Positions 1 to 6,531 of a DNA stretch of 13,321 bases are shown piece by piece (positions within the stretch are counted from its first letter, which is position 1; each line of letters begins with the position of its first letter). Source of the stretch: Bacteroidetes bacterium UBA7368 (lineage in GTDB: Bacteria > Bacteroidota > Rhodothermia > Rhodothermales > UBA10348); the NCBI GenBank assembly GCA_002469915.1, contig DKOG01000016.1:1-13321 (forward strand). The letters are read 5' to 3'. The notes under the pieces were generated by a model. It saw only the letters and a program-made list of their open reading frames with translations, had not been told where the DNA came from and did not search any database. The translations under genes were made by a program, and so were the position numbers.

Positions 1-477
1 GCTGTTTTTGTTGATACATTGAACCTTGGTCTAGACTCGTTGAACCTTAGTCTAGATGCTTCTCAGCGATTCATATACCCTGTCGAAGTAGCCATAGAAT
101 GGCGAGGCGCGGATGTTGCCGACTTTAATCCATGGATAGAATCCAGACTTGAGCCGGTCACCTCTTTTTCCTCATCTATCGTTGATTTTTTTCTTCTTCC
201 CAGCCAAGTGTTTCCCGAATCGGATACCACACCAGTTGACGGCAACCTACATTCTTGGTCAGGTGTATATGCTGTACCTGTAACCGAAGAATCGTCTCCC
301 CTTCCCGATCATGAACTAAAGATTACCCTTCTACGCTCGGACGAACAGTATGCCCGATTTGCCACGAGTAGAAACGATCCTGTCCGGCGTGAACCAGCAT
401 CCAATCTACAAGGCGCCATCGGATTTGTAGGTGCCATCTCTGTGGACTCTGTCCGCGTAACCGTTTCTAACCAATAG
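1..477 (+). CDS. 3' part of a probable secreted/lipoprotein-like protein, possibly DUF4249-like (5' end outside window)
   Basis: The frame is open from base 1 (gct gtt ttt ...) and ends at TAG 475-477, so the gene starts upstream of the window; the TTG at 19 is only a convenient internal codon. About 158 residues are visible. They are rich in short beta-type stretches (for example YPVEVAIEW, ELKITLL, VDSVRVTV) and have no transmembrane segment. The last part, with REPASNLQGAIGFVGAISV just before the end, resembles the closing motif of DUF4249 outer-membrane lipoproteins of Bacteroidota, where a conserved 'EP..SN..GG.G.FG' pattern lies near the C-terminus. That match is from memory and is tentative. 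The visible 5' end holds a 21-base tandem duplication. Only four bases separate the stop from recX, so the two are probably co-transcribed. Function is unknown; a secreted or surface location is inferred. Confidence 0.6.
   Translation, partial: AVFVDTLNLGLDSLNLSLDASQRFIYPVEVAIEWRGADVADFNPWIESRLEPVTSFSSSIVDFFLLPSQVFPESDTTPVDGNLHSWSGVYAVPVTEESSPLPDHELKITLLRSDEQYARFATSRNDPVRREPASNLQGAIGFVGAISVDSVRVTVSNQ
19..60 (+). repeat. 21-base tandem duplication (two units)
   Basis: Units 19-39 and 40-60 share a core of 18 bases with two differences (ttgaaccttggtctagac against ttgaaccttagtctagat), followed by a diverged triplet. In frame they encode LNLGLDS and LNLSLDA. The array may continue upstream of the window, which cannot be seen. 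Confidence 0.7.
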
Positions 478-481
478 CTCC

Positions 482-1162
482 ATGTCCTTTAATCGTGTCA
501 AGCCTTTTGAAATGCCTGATATCCCTGAAAACGGGGGTACGGTTACGTCCTTGTCTGCCCAGAAAAAGGATGCGAATCGGTGTTCCATTTTCCTAAATGG
601 TAAATATGCTTTTGGCGTTCATATGGATGTGGTCCTGAATCAAGGCACTCAAAAAGGAATGGAGCTCAGTGCTGAACAATGCGCTGAACTCATTCAAGAG
701 GACTTGTATTTCAAAGGCCTGAAAAGGTGTTTGGACTTCATTAACTATCGACCTCGTACCCGGAAAGAAATCACATCCCGCCTCGAGCAGCTTGGGATCC
801 CAACAGATCTCGCGGATCGAATCTGCGCACGTCTAGACGAGCTCGGGTATATCGATGATCAAATGTTTGCTGAACAATGGTCCGCTTCCCGTTTTCGCTC
901 CAAAGGATTTGGGCCCGTTAGAATAAAGCAGGAGTTGATCCAGAAAGGAATCTCCGTCAGTATTGCAGAAGCCACGGTGCTCGATGTCATGCCCGAGTCT
1001 AAGATTCAGGCACAGCTTCGTAATCAACTTGATCTAGCCTTACGCCGTTATCGGAAAGAAGCAGACCCGTCCGTCAAAAAGCGTAAAATCATTCAATTTC
1101 TCGGTCGAAGAGGATACCCGAGCGCCTCCATTCTCGCAGAGCTAGCCAATCGAAAGCTGTAA
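482..1162 (+). CDS. recX: RecX-family regulatory protein
   Basis: RecX proteins are small all-helical cytoplasmic proteins that bind RecA filaments and usually inhibit recombinase activity. This 226-residue protein has the typical tandem three-helix repeats. The first repeat carries LDFINYRPRTRKEI (about 84-97), then LGYIDDQMFAEQW (121-133) and KGFGPVRIKQEL (141-152), which match the conserved 'R.R...E', 'GyidD..fA..w' and 'G..ri..EL' signatures. Residues 20-75 form the N-terminal extension often seen in longer RecX proteins (CSIFLNGKYAFGV). The ATG at 482 follows the upstream stop by four bases and has no Shine-Dalgarno; ATG 512 is an alternative that would keep all RecX motifs. recA is not in the window, so RecX is separated from its partner, which is common. 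No frameshift or missing repeat is evident. Confidence 0.9.
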   Translation: MSFNRVKPFEMPDIPENGGTVTSLSAQKKDANRCSIFLNGKYAFGVHMDVVLNQGTQKGMELSAEQCAELIQEDLYFKGLKRCLDFINYRPRTRKEITSRLEQLGIPTDLADRICARLDELGYIDDQMFAEQWSASRFRSKGFGPVRIKQELIQKGISVSIAEATVLDVMPESKIQAQLRNQLDLALRRYRKEADPSVKKRKIIQFLGRRGYPSASILAELANRKL

Positions 1163-1261
1163 AAATATCGATTCTGAGCAAATTTCGGGATCAAAGTGGC
1201 ATAGAATCGTATAGCATTGAAGTGCTGACCGCCCTTCTTCCCGCCCCCGCCTCTCCCACGA
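1163..1261 (+). promoter_or_regulatory. Intergenic region with possible promoter/operator upstream of the phosphatase gene
   Basis: This 99-base gap follows recX and is AT-rich in its first half. It contains catagaatcgt at 1200-1210, which is repeated exactly at 4921-4931 in front of the PUR-domain gene; TAGAAT within it (1202-1207) resembles a -10 hexamer. A 7-base inverted repeat (cgattct 1169-1175, agaatcg 1203-1209) brackets the interval. I do not see a convincing -35 element, and the second half is C-rich with no ribosome binding site. Promoter function is inferred only from position and the repeated word. Confidence 0.3.
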
Positions 1262-3922
1262 ATGAAGCCCTCCAGTCATACTGCCCCACCACCGTTCAGT
1301 CTTGGCGGAATGGATCTGATGATCCTGGTCTTGGGACTAATTGGACTTGTTTGGGGGACTATGCTACTGGCACCTCAGCATCCAGATGCCTCAGCAGCGC
1401 AGGAAATGGACAGCGAAGTAGCCATTGAAGCGGCCAAACAGTTTCTGTCAAGTCAGGGACTTTTTCCTGATGGACTGCAAGTCACTGCACTAATGGAGCG
1501 TGATGTAAAGCTACTCGCTGATCTTCAACACACGCTGACCCGTCCTACCACGGTCTCATTCTTGGAGTCCGAGTATCGCAATCAGATTGCTGCCTACTAC
1601 TGGAATATCCGTTTTGATATTCCTCCAGATGAATCCGACGATACATTCTGGACACCATCTACCCCACTATTTGAAGTTCGCCTTGCTCAAGATGGTAATG
1701 TCTCTGAATTTAGAGTCTTGGATCAACAGACGAGTGCCCGATCGCGAAGATTCGGTGTACCTGGCGAGCACCTAAATAGGACGGCTCTTTCGTCTATCAT
1801 TCGTGCTGATACGTCAAATGACTTTCAGGCCCGTCGCGCATTGCAAGGAGTGGCAGACTCTGTGCTGGCAAATCGGCTCTATTTTAATCTGGAGCCAGTG
1901 GATTCGGTAGGACCTGAGGATCTATTGAACGCGCTTTTGACCAACCAAAATGCAGTACTAGATTCTTCCTATGTGACGGCTCTGATCGCCTATCACCTTG
2001 AGAATACGGCATACGCTGCCTTGGATTGGAACGTCGATTCTCTGAGAGTTTCCACGAGCAGCGGCACACGCATTGCCGTGGCCAAATTAACTCCAGATGC
2101 GCCGGTTGCCGGACTGAAGGTGGAACTAGAAATATTTCTTCCCTCCACCGGGACGATGTCTCAGATGACCGCTTCCTATAAGACTGTCCAACAACGAGAA
2201 AAGGAAAGTGGTGAGTTTATTGCCTTCATAGCGGCTGGCTTGTACGGCCTACTCGGCTTCATTTTCATTGTCGTCTTTTTTCGCCGTCTAATCGGCCGCG
2301 TACTTGATGTAAAGAGTGCAATGGTGGACGCCATGTTGCTAGGTCTCATGACCGGAGGCGTCACCGTTCTTTTCACCAGTGATCTTACAACGGCTCTTCA
2401 GAGCGCTCCTATATGGGGTTCTATCCTATTGTACCTCCTCTCTTTTTCAGCAGTGGCAGGTTCGGTAGCCATTTTCGGATTTGTGGTCGCCGGGGTTTCA
2501 GACTCCATTGTGCGGGAAACGTATTCCGGAAAGATGAACACCTTGTTGTTACTGAGGCAAGGAAATATCAGAAGCCAAGCGGTTGGAGCAAGCCTGGTCC
2601 GAGGAGTGGCCGTATCAGGAATACTTATTGGCATATCGGTATTGGCTCTTCAGTTGTTTCCGGACTTGCACCTCACCCTAGAAGAGAATCAAGCCACGGA
2701 TTTAACCTTTCGGCCGGTAGTCGGTTTTGTTATGTCCGGGTTTTCGTTTTCCTACTTTCAAACGTTTCTATGGATTGTGGGCATTGGGACTACGATGTAT
2801 CGTTGGTTTAGCGGCCCCGTACTCATGGTCGCAGTTTTAACGATTACAGGAGCCTTTATTCAGGTTGGTCCTTTCCCTTTCGAGGTCAGCTACCTCAGCC
2901 TAGTTGTCGCGGGTGTAGTCTCATTCGTTTTGGCCTTGGTATATGTGCGCTACGATATCATAACCATTCTCACCGCCGTCTTCGTTTCTGGTCTGTTCTG
3001 GAAAATGAGCGAAGGATTTTTGATATCAGGTTCCAATGCATGGATTGATACTCTTTTAGCGGCCATTTTTGTGCTTTCGCTCCTTGTTTTGGGCATAGTA
3101 GGCCTAATGAGCGATCAGACGGGAAATGAGGTCGAAGAATACGTTCCGGAATATGTCATACAAATGGCTGGACAGGAACGCGTGAAGCGAGAATTAGAGA
3201 TCGCTCAAGAAGTTCAGTCCTTCTTTTTACCTCAGAAAATGCCCGTCATACCGGGATTAGAACTTTCAGGAATGTGTCTTTCCGCGACCGAGGTCGGTGG
3301 CGATTACTATGACTTTATTGAACTAGACGATGGCCGTATGGCCCTCATTCTAGGAGATGTAAGCGGAAAAGGAATTCAGGCCGCATTCTTTATGACACTC
3401 GTTAAAGGCATTACTCAAACGCTGAGCCGGCTCTATACCTCTCCGGCTGAGGTGATGCGTAAACTGAACCACCTGTTTTATCAAAATGCACCAAACGGTA
3501 CGTTTATTTCCGCCATATACGGAGTGTATGATCCCTCTAATCGGTCGTTTGTTTTTTCCCGCGCTGGACACAACCCAGCCATTTTCTATCAGGCAAAAAA
3601 AGCAACAGCTTCTGCACTGATACCGGAAGGCATGGCCATTGGATTTACAGACTCTAGTATGTTTGATTCTAGAATAGCTGAAACCACCGTATACCTGTCG
3701 GAAGGCGATGTAATGGTCTTTTATACAGACGGGTTTTCCGAAGCCATGAACAGAGCCCGCGAACTGTATGGAGACGAACGTCTCCAAGAAAAAGTGGCAG
3801 CAATCGGGACGAGATCTGCGTCTGCCATTCTGCGTCTCGTGACCGAAGATGTACATCACTTCATCGAAGGGATGGGCCGCACAGATGACATGACCATGGT
3901 TGTTCTCAAACAGGGTGCCTAA
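1262..3922 (+). CDS. Multi-pass membrane protein phosphatase with SpoIIE/PP2C catalytic domain
   Basis: This 886-residue inner-membrane protein has a clear C-terminal PP2C (SpoIIE/RsbU-type) serine/threonine phosphatase domain, about 665-883. Metal-binding motifs are intact: GGDYYDF (679-685), GDVSGKG (698-704, D699), AGHNP, YTDGFSEAMN (D823) and RTDDMT (873-878). The linker before it (about 638-664) has the helical 'RELEIAQEVQ..FLP' signature that joins sensors to this phosphatase type. The N-terminal half has a hydrophobic segment (about 17-37), a roughly 280-residue probably extracytoplasmic region, then about eight or nine membrane segments (about 318-340, 352-371, 384-411, 444-465, 485-510, 518-536, 541-563, 564-580, 595-616). 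The membrane part may be a degenerate CPBP-type module (SDSIVRE at 413-419 and the segment order), which I hold only weakly. Family knowledge suggests dephosphorylation of an anti-sigma-factor antagonist, but no such partner is encoded nearby. The start is ATG 1262; ATG 1310 is an alternative. The stop overlaps the next start. Confidence 0.88.
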   Translation: MKPSSHTAPPPFSLGGMDLMILVLGLIGLVWGTMLLAPQHPDASAAQEMDSEVAIEAAKQFLSSQGLFPDGLQVTALMERDVKLLADLQHTLTRPTTVSFLESEYRNQIAAYYWNIRFDIPPDESDDTFWTPSTPLFEVRLAQDGNVSEFRVLDQQTSARSRRFGVPGEHLNRTALSSIIRADTSNDFQARRALQGVADSVLANRLYFNLEPVDSVGPEDLLNALLTNQNAVLDSSYVTALIAYHLENTAYAALDWNVDSLRVSTSSGTRIAVAKLTPDAPVAGLKVELEIFLPSTGTMSQMTASYKTVQQREKESGEFIAFIAAGLYGLLGFIFIVVFFRRLIGRVLDVKSAMVDAMLLGLMTGGVTVLFTSDLTTALQSAPIWGSILLYLLSFSAVAGSVAIFGFVVAGVSDSIVRETYSGKMNTLLLLRQGNIRSQAVGASLVRGVAVSGILIGISVLALQLFPDLHLTLEENQATDLTFRPVVGFVMSGFSFSYFQTFLWIVGIGTTMYRWFSGPVLMVAVLTITGAFIQVGPFPFEVSYLSLVVAGVVSFVLALVYVRYDIITILTAVFVSGLFWKMSEGFLISGSNAWIDTLLAAIFVLSLLVLGIVGLMSDQTGNEVEEYVPEYVIQMAGQERVKRELEIAQEVQSFFLPQKMPVIPGLELSGMCLSATEVGGDYYDFIELDDGRMALILGDVSGKGIQAAFFMTLVKGITQTLSRLYTSPAEVMRKLNHLFYQNAPNGTFISAIYGVYDPSNRSFVFSRAGHNPAIFYQAKKATASALIPEGMAIGFTDSSMFDSRIAETTVYLSEGDVMVFYTDGFSEAMNRARELYGDERLQEKVAAIGTRSASAILRLVTEDVHHFIEGMGRTDDMTMVVLKQGA

Positions 3923-4755
3923 TGATGGATGATAATTCGATGGCTAACCACAAGGAAACCGAACAAGCACTGCGCTTTATTCGGCAGCAGACGACAAACC
4001 AACCTGTTTTAGGGTTGATTCTCGGCTCGGGCCTTTCGGCCCTCGCCGAAATGGTCGAAAACCCGATACATATCGAAACACACGATATCCCAGGATATCC
4101 CTCATCCACGGTTTTAGGACATAAGGGCCGGCTTGTATTTGGCACGATCGCAGGAAAGCAAGTTGTCTTTGTGCAGGGACGCCTACATGTATACGAAGGC
4201 CACGATGTCCACGCATCTACCTTTCCCGTCAGATTGATGGCTGCACTGGGAGTCCAAAAGCTCATTGTGACCAATGCTGCTGGAGGCATTCACCCTTCTT
4301 TTAAGCCGGGCACCTTGATGTGGATCACAGACCATATCAATTGGACCTATCGAAATCCACGGATTGGATCTCCAGGTGGCTCCATAGCACGCGACCAAAT
4401 AACCGGCAGTCTGTATGACGGTGCCTGGCTCAAGCAAGCTAGAAAGCTGGCATCACATGCTGGAATTGCTACCGAAAATGGCACTTACCTCTGGACATTG
4501 GGCCCGAGTTACGAGACAAAAGCAGAAATAAAGGCTTTTAAGTTGCTAGGTGCCGATGCAGTTGGCATGAGTACAGTCCCTGAAGTTATTGAGGCGCATG
4601 CTGCGGGAATGAAGATTCTGGGGCTCTCCACTATTACTAATTTCGCCGCTGGATTGAGCGATGATCATCTCAATCACGAAGAAGTGTTGGAGGTCGGTCA
4701 GCGGGTTCGAGTGGATCTAGAAAGGCTGGTGCTAGAGTTGATCAAAAACGCCTGA
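3922..4755 (+). CDS. punA: Purine nucleoside phosphorylase, PNP/MTAP family (class II trimeric type)
   Basis: The 277-residue product catalyses phosphorolysis of purine nucleosides to free base and ribose-1-phosphate in purine salvage. The family motifs occur in order: the phosphate loop GSGL (35-38), RLHVYEGH (87-94), VTNAAGG (116-122), GPSYETKAE (194-202), GMSTVPE (215-221) and TN (239-240). The asparagine in the last motif is the residue that in class II PNPs favours 6-oxopurines (inosine, guanosine); MTAP enzymes carry aspartate there, so a PNP assignment is preferred. Length is normal for the family. The ATG at 3922 shares its A with the TAA of the phosphatase gene (TAATG), which predicts translational coupling; ATG 3925 and 3940 are alternatives. 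The symbol is by family similarity; pupG or deoD-like naming is used in other taxa. Confidence 0.9.
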   Translation: MMDDNSMANHKETEQALRFIRQQTTNQPVLGLILGSGLSALAEMVENPIHIETHDIPGYPSSTVLGHKGRLVFGTIAGKQVVFVQGRLHVYEGHDVHASTFPVRLMAALGVQKLIVTNAAGGIHPSFKPGTLMWITDHINWTYRNPRIGSPGGSIARDQITGSLYDGAWLKQARKLASHAGIATENGTYLWTLGPSYETKAEIKAFKLLGADAVGMSTVPEVIEAHAAGMKILGLSTITNFAAGLSDDHLNHEEVLEVGQRVRVDLERLVLELIKNA

Positions 4756-4944
4756 ATGGCCTGTTTGCTCAGACGAGTATTTACACACGCCGCCTTGCGA
4801 TTGATTGGATTTTCCTCATTGTCGTTGCATATTGAGGTAAATATGCGCTTTACCCACCAAAAAAACGCATTCTTTCGGCCTCAGGTAGTGCCCTTCCCCG
4901 GATTGGTCCCCATCTGACACCATAGAATCGTTTGCTATGGAAAG
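4756..4944 (+). promoter_or_regulatory. Intergenic region with overlapping hairpins and a palindrome before the PUR-domain gene
   Basis: This is the largest gap in the + strand run (189 bases). Two inverted repeats overlap: gcatat 4827-4832 with atatgc 4841-4846, and ggtaaa 4836-4841 with tttacc 4849-4854. They share bases and could not form together. Near the end, ccatag 4920-4925 and ctatgg 4935-4940 form a perfect 6-base inverted repeat ending four bases before the ATG. Its left arm belongs to the word catagaatcgt (4921-4931), also found at 1200-1210. I see no strong terminator for the upstream gene. A promoter here is likely from gap size, but the boxes are not recognisable. Confidence 0.35.
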
Positions 4945-5364
4945 ATGAAAGAGGATCAGGATTTACCTCAGTACGACAACGTAAACAGGGACGATTACAC
5001 AGATAGTGACGGCTACTATGATGGCCAGGACTCTCGATCCGGCAAGTATCGGGATGAGATTTTCTCTAAACGAGTTCCAGCCGGAAAACGCACCTATTTT
5101 TTCGACGTCAAAACGACGCGGTCCGGAAGAGACTATTTCCTGACCATTACCGAAAGCAAACGGGTCGACGAAAACCGATACGAGAAGCACAAAATTTTTC
5201 TCTATAAAGAGGATTTTGGGAAATTTGTCTCATCCATGCACGAAGCGGTACGATACATTCAGGATGAATGCCTTCCAGACTACGATTTCCGCGGTCTTCC
5301 CGATGTCTCCGCAGTACGTGGGGAACTAGATGGAGCCTATACGGGTGATGAGGATTCGTATTGA
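4945..5364 (+). CDS. DUF3276 / PUR-domain nucleic-acid-binding protein
   Basis: This 139-residue cytoplasmic protein matches the DUF3276 family of Bacteroidota and spirochaetes, whose fold is that of the eukaryotic PUR-alpha single-stranded nucleic-acid-binding repeat. The conserved core runs about 37-108: FSKRVPAGKRTYFFDVK, a TITESK turn, then KHKIFLYKEDFGKF. The first 36 residues are acidic, rich in Asp/Tyr and probably disordered (DGYYDGQDSRSG); the tail from 110 is acidic as well. The single PUR repeat suggests a dimer, as in the Borrelia homologue. The family binds RNA and DNA and is thought to modulate gene expression; targets here are unknown. It begins after the largest gap in the + strand run with a palindrome immediately upstream, so it may head the following transcript. 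hisC starts 34 bases downstream. ATG 4945 is preferred because the frame has no better start before the conserved core. Confidence 0.88.
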   Translation: MKEDQDLPQYDNVNRDDYTDSDGYYDGQDSRSGKYRDEIFSKRVPAGKRTYFFDVKTTRSGRDYFLTITESKRVDENRYEKHKIFLYKEDFGKFVSSMHEAVRYIQDECLPDYDFRGLPDVSAVRGELDGAYTGDEDSY

Positions 5365-5379
5365 ATCCAACCGAAGCGA

Positions 5380-5391
5380 CCCCGTGAGGGG
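5380..5391 (+). promoter_or_regulatory. Shine-Dalgarno-like site within a small hairpin upstream of hisC
   Basis: CCCC (5380-5383) can pair with GGGG (5388-5391) across a GTGA tetraloop. The GAGG at 5386-5389 is the best Shine-Dalgarno-like sequence in the window and ends eight bases before the hisC ATG, inside the loop and 3' arm. It supports ATG 5398 as the start. The stem is only four base pairs, so structure is plausible but not certain. Confidence 0.4.
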
Positions 5392-5397
5392 CACCAG

Positions 5398-6489
5398 ATG
5401 GCTCAACCCGTGTCAGAACACCTTCTTGGCCTTATTCGTCCAGAAGTCCGCGCTCAACGTCCTTACCTCGTACCCGGTGCACGCAAGGTCCCGGTTAAAC
5501 TGAATCAAAACGAAAGTCCTTTCGACTTACCGTCGGATCTTAAGAAAGAACTCCTAGATACGTTTTTCCAGATTCATTTCAATCGGTATCCAGACGAACA
5601 GCCAGGACGCTTGATTGCTGCACTCGAGGAAAGAAGTGGTGTGCAGTCGGGTAGTGTTATTGTCGGTAATGGGTCCAACGAGTTGACCTACACGCTAGGT
5701 ATGTGTTTTATACATCCTGGCGACCGAGTGGTCATCCCTCGCCCGATGTTTGCCCTCTTCGAATCTATGATCAAGTTGCACGGAGGGGTCCCCGTCGGCG
5801 TCGCCCCACGTTCCGATTTACAGTTTGATGTGGACGGTATGATTCAGGCCATCGAAACACATCAACCCAAACTGGTCATTCTGGCGACGCCGAATAACCC
5901 GACTGGGTTGGCGATGCCAACAAAAGACATTCTACGCATTGTAAAAGCTTCGAAAGGATTTGTCGTAATCGATGAAGCCTACCACGAATTCAATTCCGAA
6001 CCATCCGCGATTGAATTACTAAAGGAGTATCCCAATGTGCTTGTTTTGCGAACCTTATCTAAGGCCTATGGATTGGCTGGTCTTCGGTTAGGCTACATGA
6101 TTGCGCGTCCTGAAATCATCGCTGAAATCATGAAGTCCCGCCTTCCGTTCATGATTGATCGTCTAGCCGAACAGGTCGGTCTGTTGCTTTTACGTCATTA
6201 TTCGGTGGTCGACGAAGGCGTTCGATCTATGCAAAAAAGTACGCTGGACCTCACTCAATCGCTTTCCGACATGCCTGGCGTAGAGGTTGTACCATCTCAA
6301 ACCAACTTTCTGTTGTTCAAGACTCGTTTTGAGCCCGGAGATCTGTTGGACAAATTGGCCAACGAAGGAACGCTCGTTCGAAATATGAGTGGGTATCCCG
6401 AATTGGAAGGCTACCTGCGTGTCACGAGCGGAACAGATGAAGAGAACAAGGCCTTTCTCGTTGCGTTGGACGGTATACTAAAATCGTAG
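5398..6489 (+). CDS. hisC: Histidinol-phosphate aminotransferase
   Basis: This 363-residue PLP-dependent class II aminotransferase converts imidazole acetol phosphate and glutamate to histidinol phosphate and 2-oxoglutarate. Visible markers are KLNQNESP (34-41), RYPD (63-66), VGNGSNEL (89-96), ATPNNPTG (163-170), the DEAYHEF box (192-198) containing the aspartate that contacts the PLP ring nitrogen, and TLSKAYGLAGLRLGY (219-233) with the Schiff-base lysine at about K222. GYLRVTSGT (338-346) carries the C-terminal substrate-binding arginine. Length fits HisC, and no active-site change is seen. No other his gene is present, so this copy sits apart from any his operon; HisC-family enzymes may also take aromatic substrates. 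It has an unusual upstream SD-like hairpin, and its stop codon is part of another small hairpin. Confidence 0.9.
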   Translation: MAQPVSEHLLGLIRPEVRAQRPYLVPGARKVPVKLNQNESPFDLPSDLKKELLDTFFQIHFNRYPDEQPGRLIAALEERSGVQSGSVIVGNGSNELTYTLGMCFIHPGDRVVIPRPMFALFESMIKLHGGVPVGVAPRSDLQFDVDGMIQAIETHQPKLVILATPNNPTGLAMPTKDILRIVKASKGFVVIDEAYHEFNSEPSAIELLKEYPNVLVLRTLSKAYGLAGLRLGYMIARPEIIAEIMKSRLPFMIDRLAEQVGLLLLRHYSVVDEGVRSMQKSTLDLTQSLSDMPGVEVVPSQTNFLLFKTRFEPGDLLDKLANEGTLVRNMSGYPELEGYLRVTSGTDEENKAFLVALDGILKS

Positions 6490-6504
6490 CGGACGAACCG
6501 CTAT
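6486..6504. other. Hairpin spanning the hisC stop codon
   Basis: tagcgg (6487-6492, containing the TAG stop) is a perfect inverted repeat of ccgcta (6498-6503) with a five-base loop; a G-T pair could extend it by one. No T-tract follows directly on the + strand (ttctatcagc), so it is not a good intrinsic terminator. It could be an RNA-processing or 3'-end stability element. Confidence 0.35.
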
Positions 6505-6531
6505 TCTATCAGCTGAACCCGGTTTTTGTAC

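Noticed and set aside
92..101. Further partial copy of the catagaat word
   Set aside because: It is inside coding sequence of the first gene and shares only eight bases, so it is not counted with the two intergenic copies.
2413..2811. 132-codon + strand frame within the phosphatase gene
   Set aside because: It is a shifted reading of the membrane segments; the main frame shows continuous hydrophobic helices and intact downstream motifs.
3350..3859. 169-codon open frame on the - strand
   Set aside because: It lies entirely inside the PP2C catalytic domain, which has clear motifs; the antisense translation is Cys/His/Arg-rich with no family resemblance.
4836..4866. Hairpin plus A-run as a terminator
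   Set aside because: On the + strand the stem is followed by A bases rather than T; the - strand has no T-run after the stem either.
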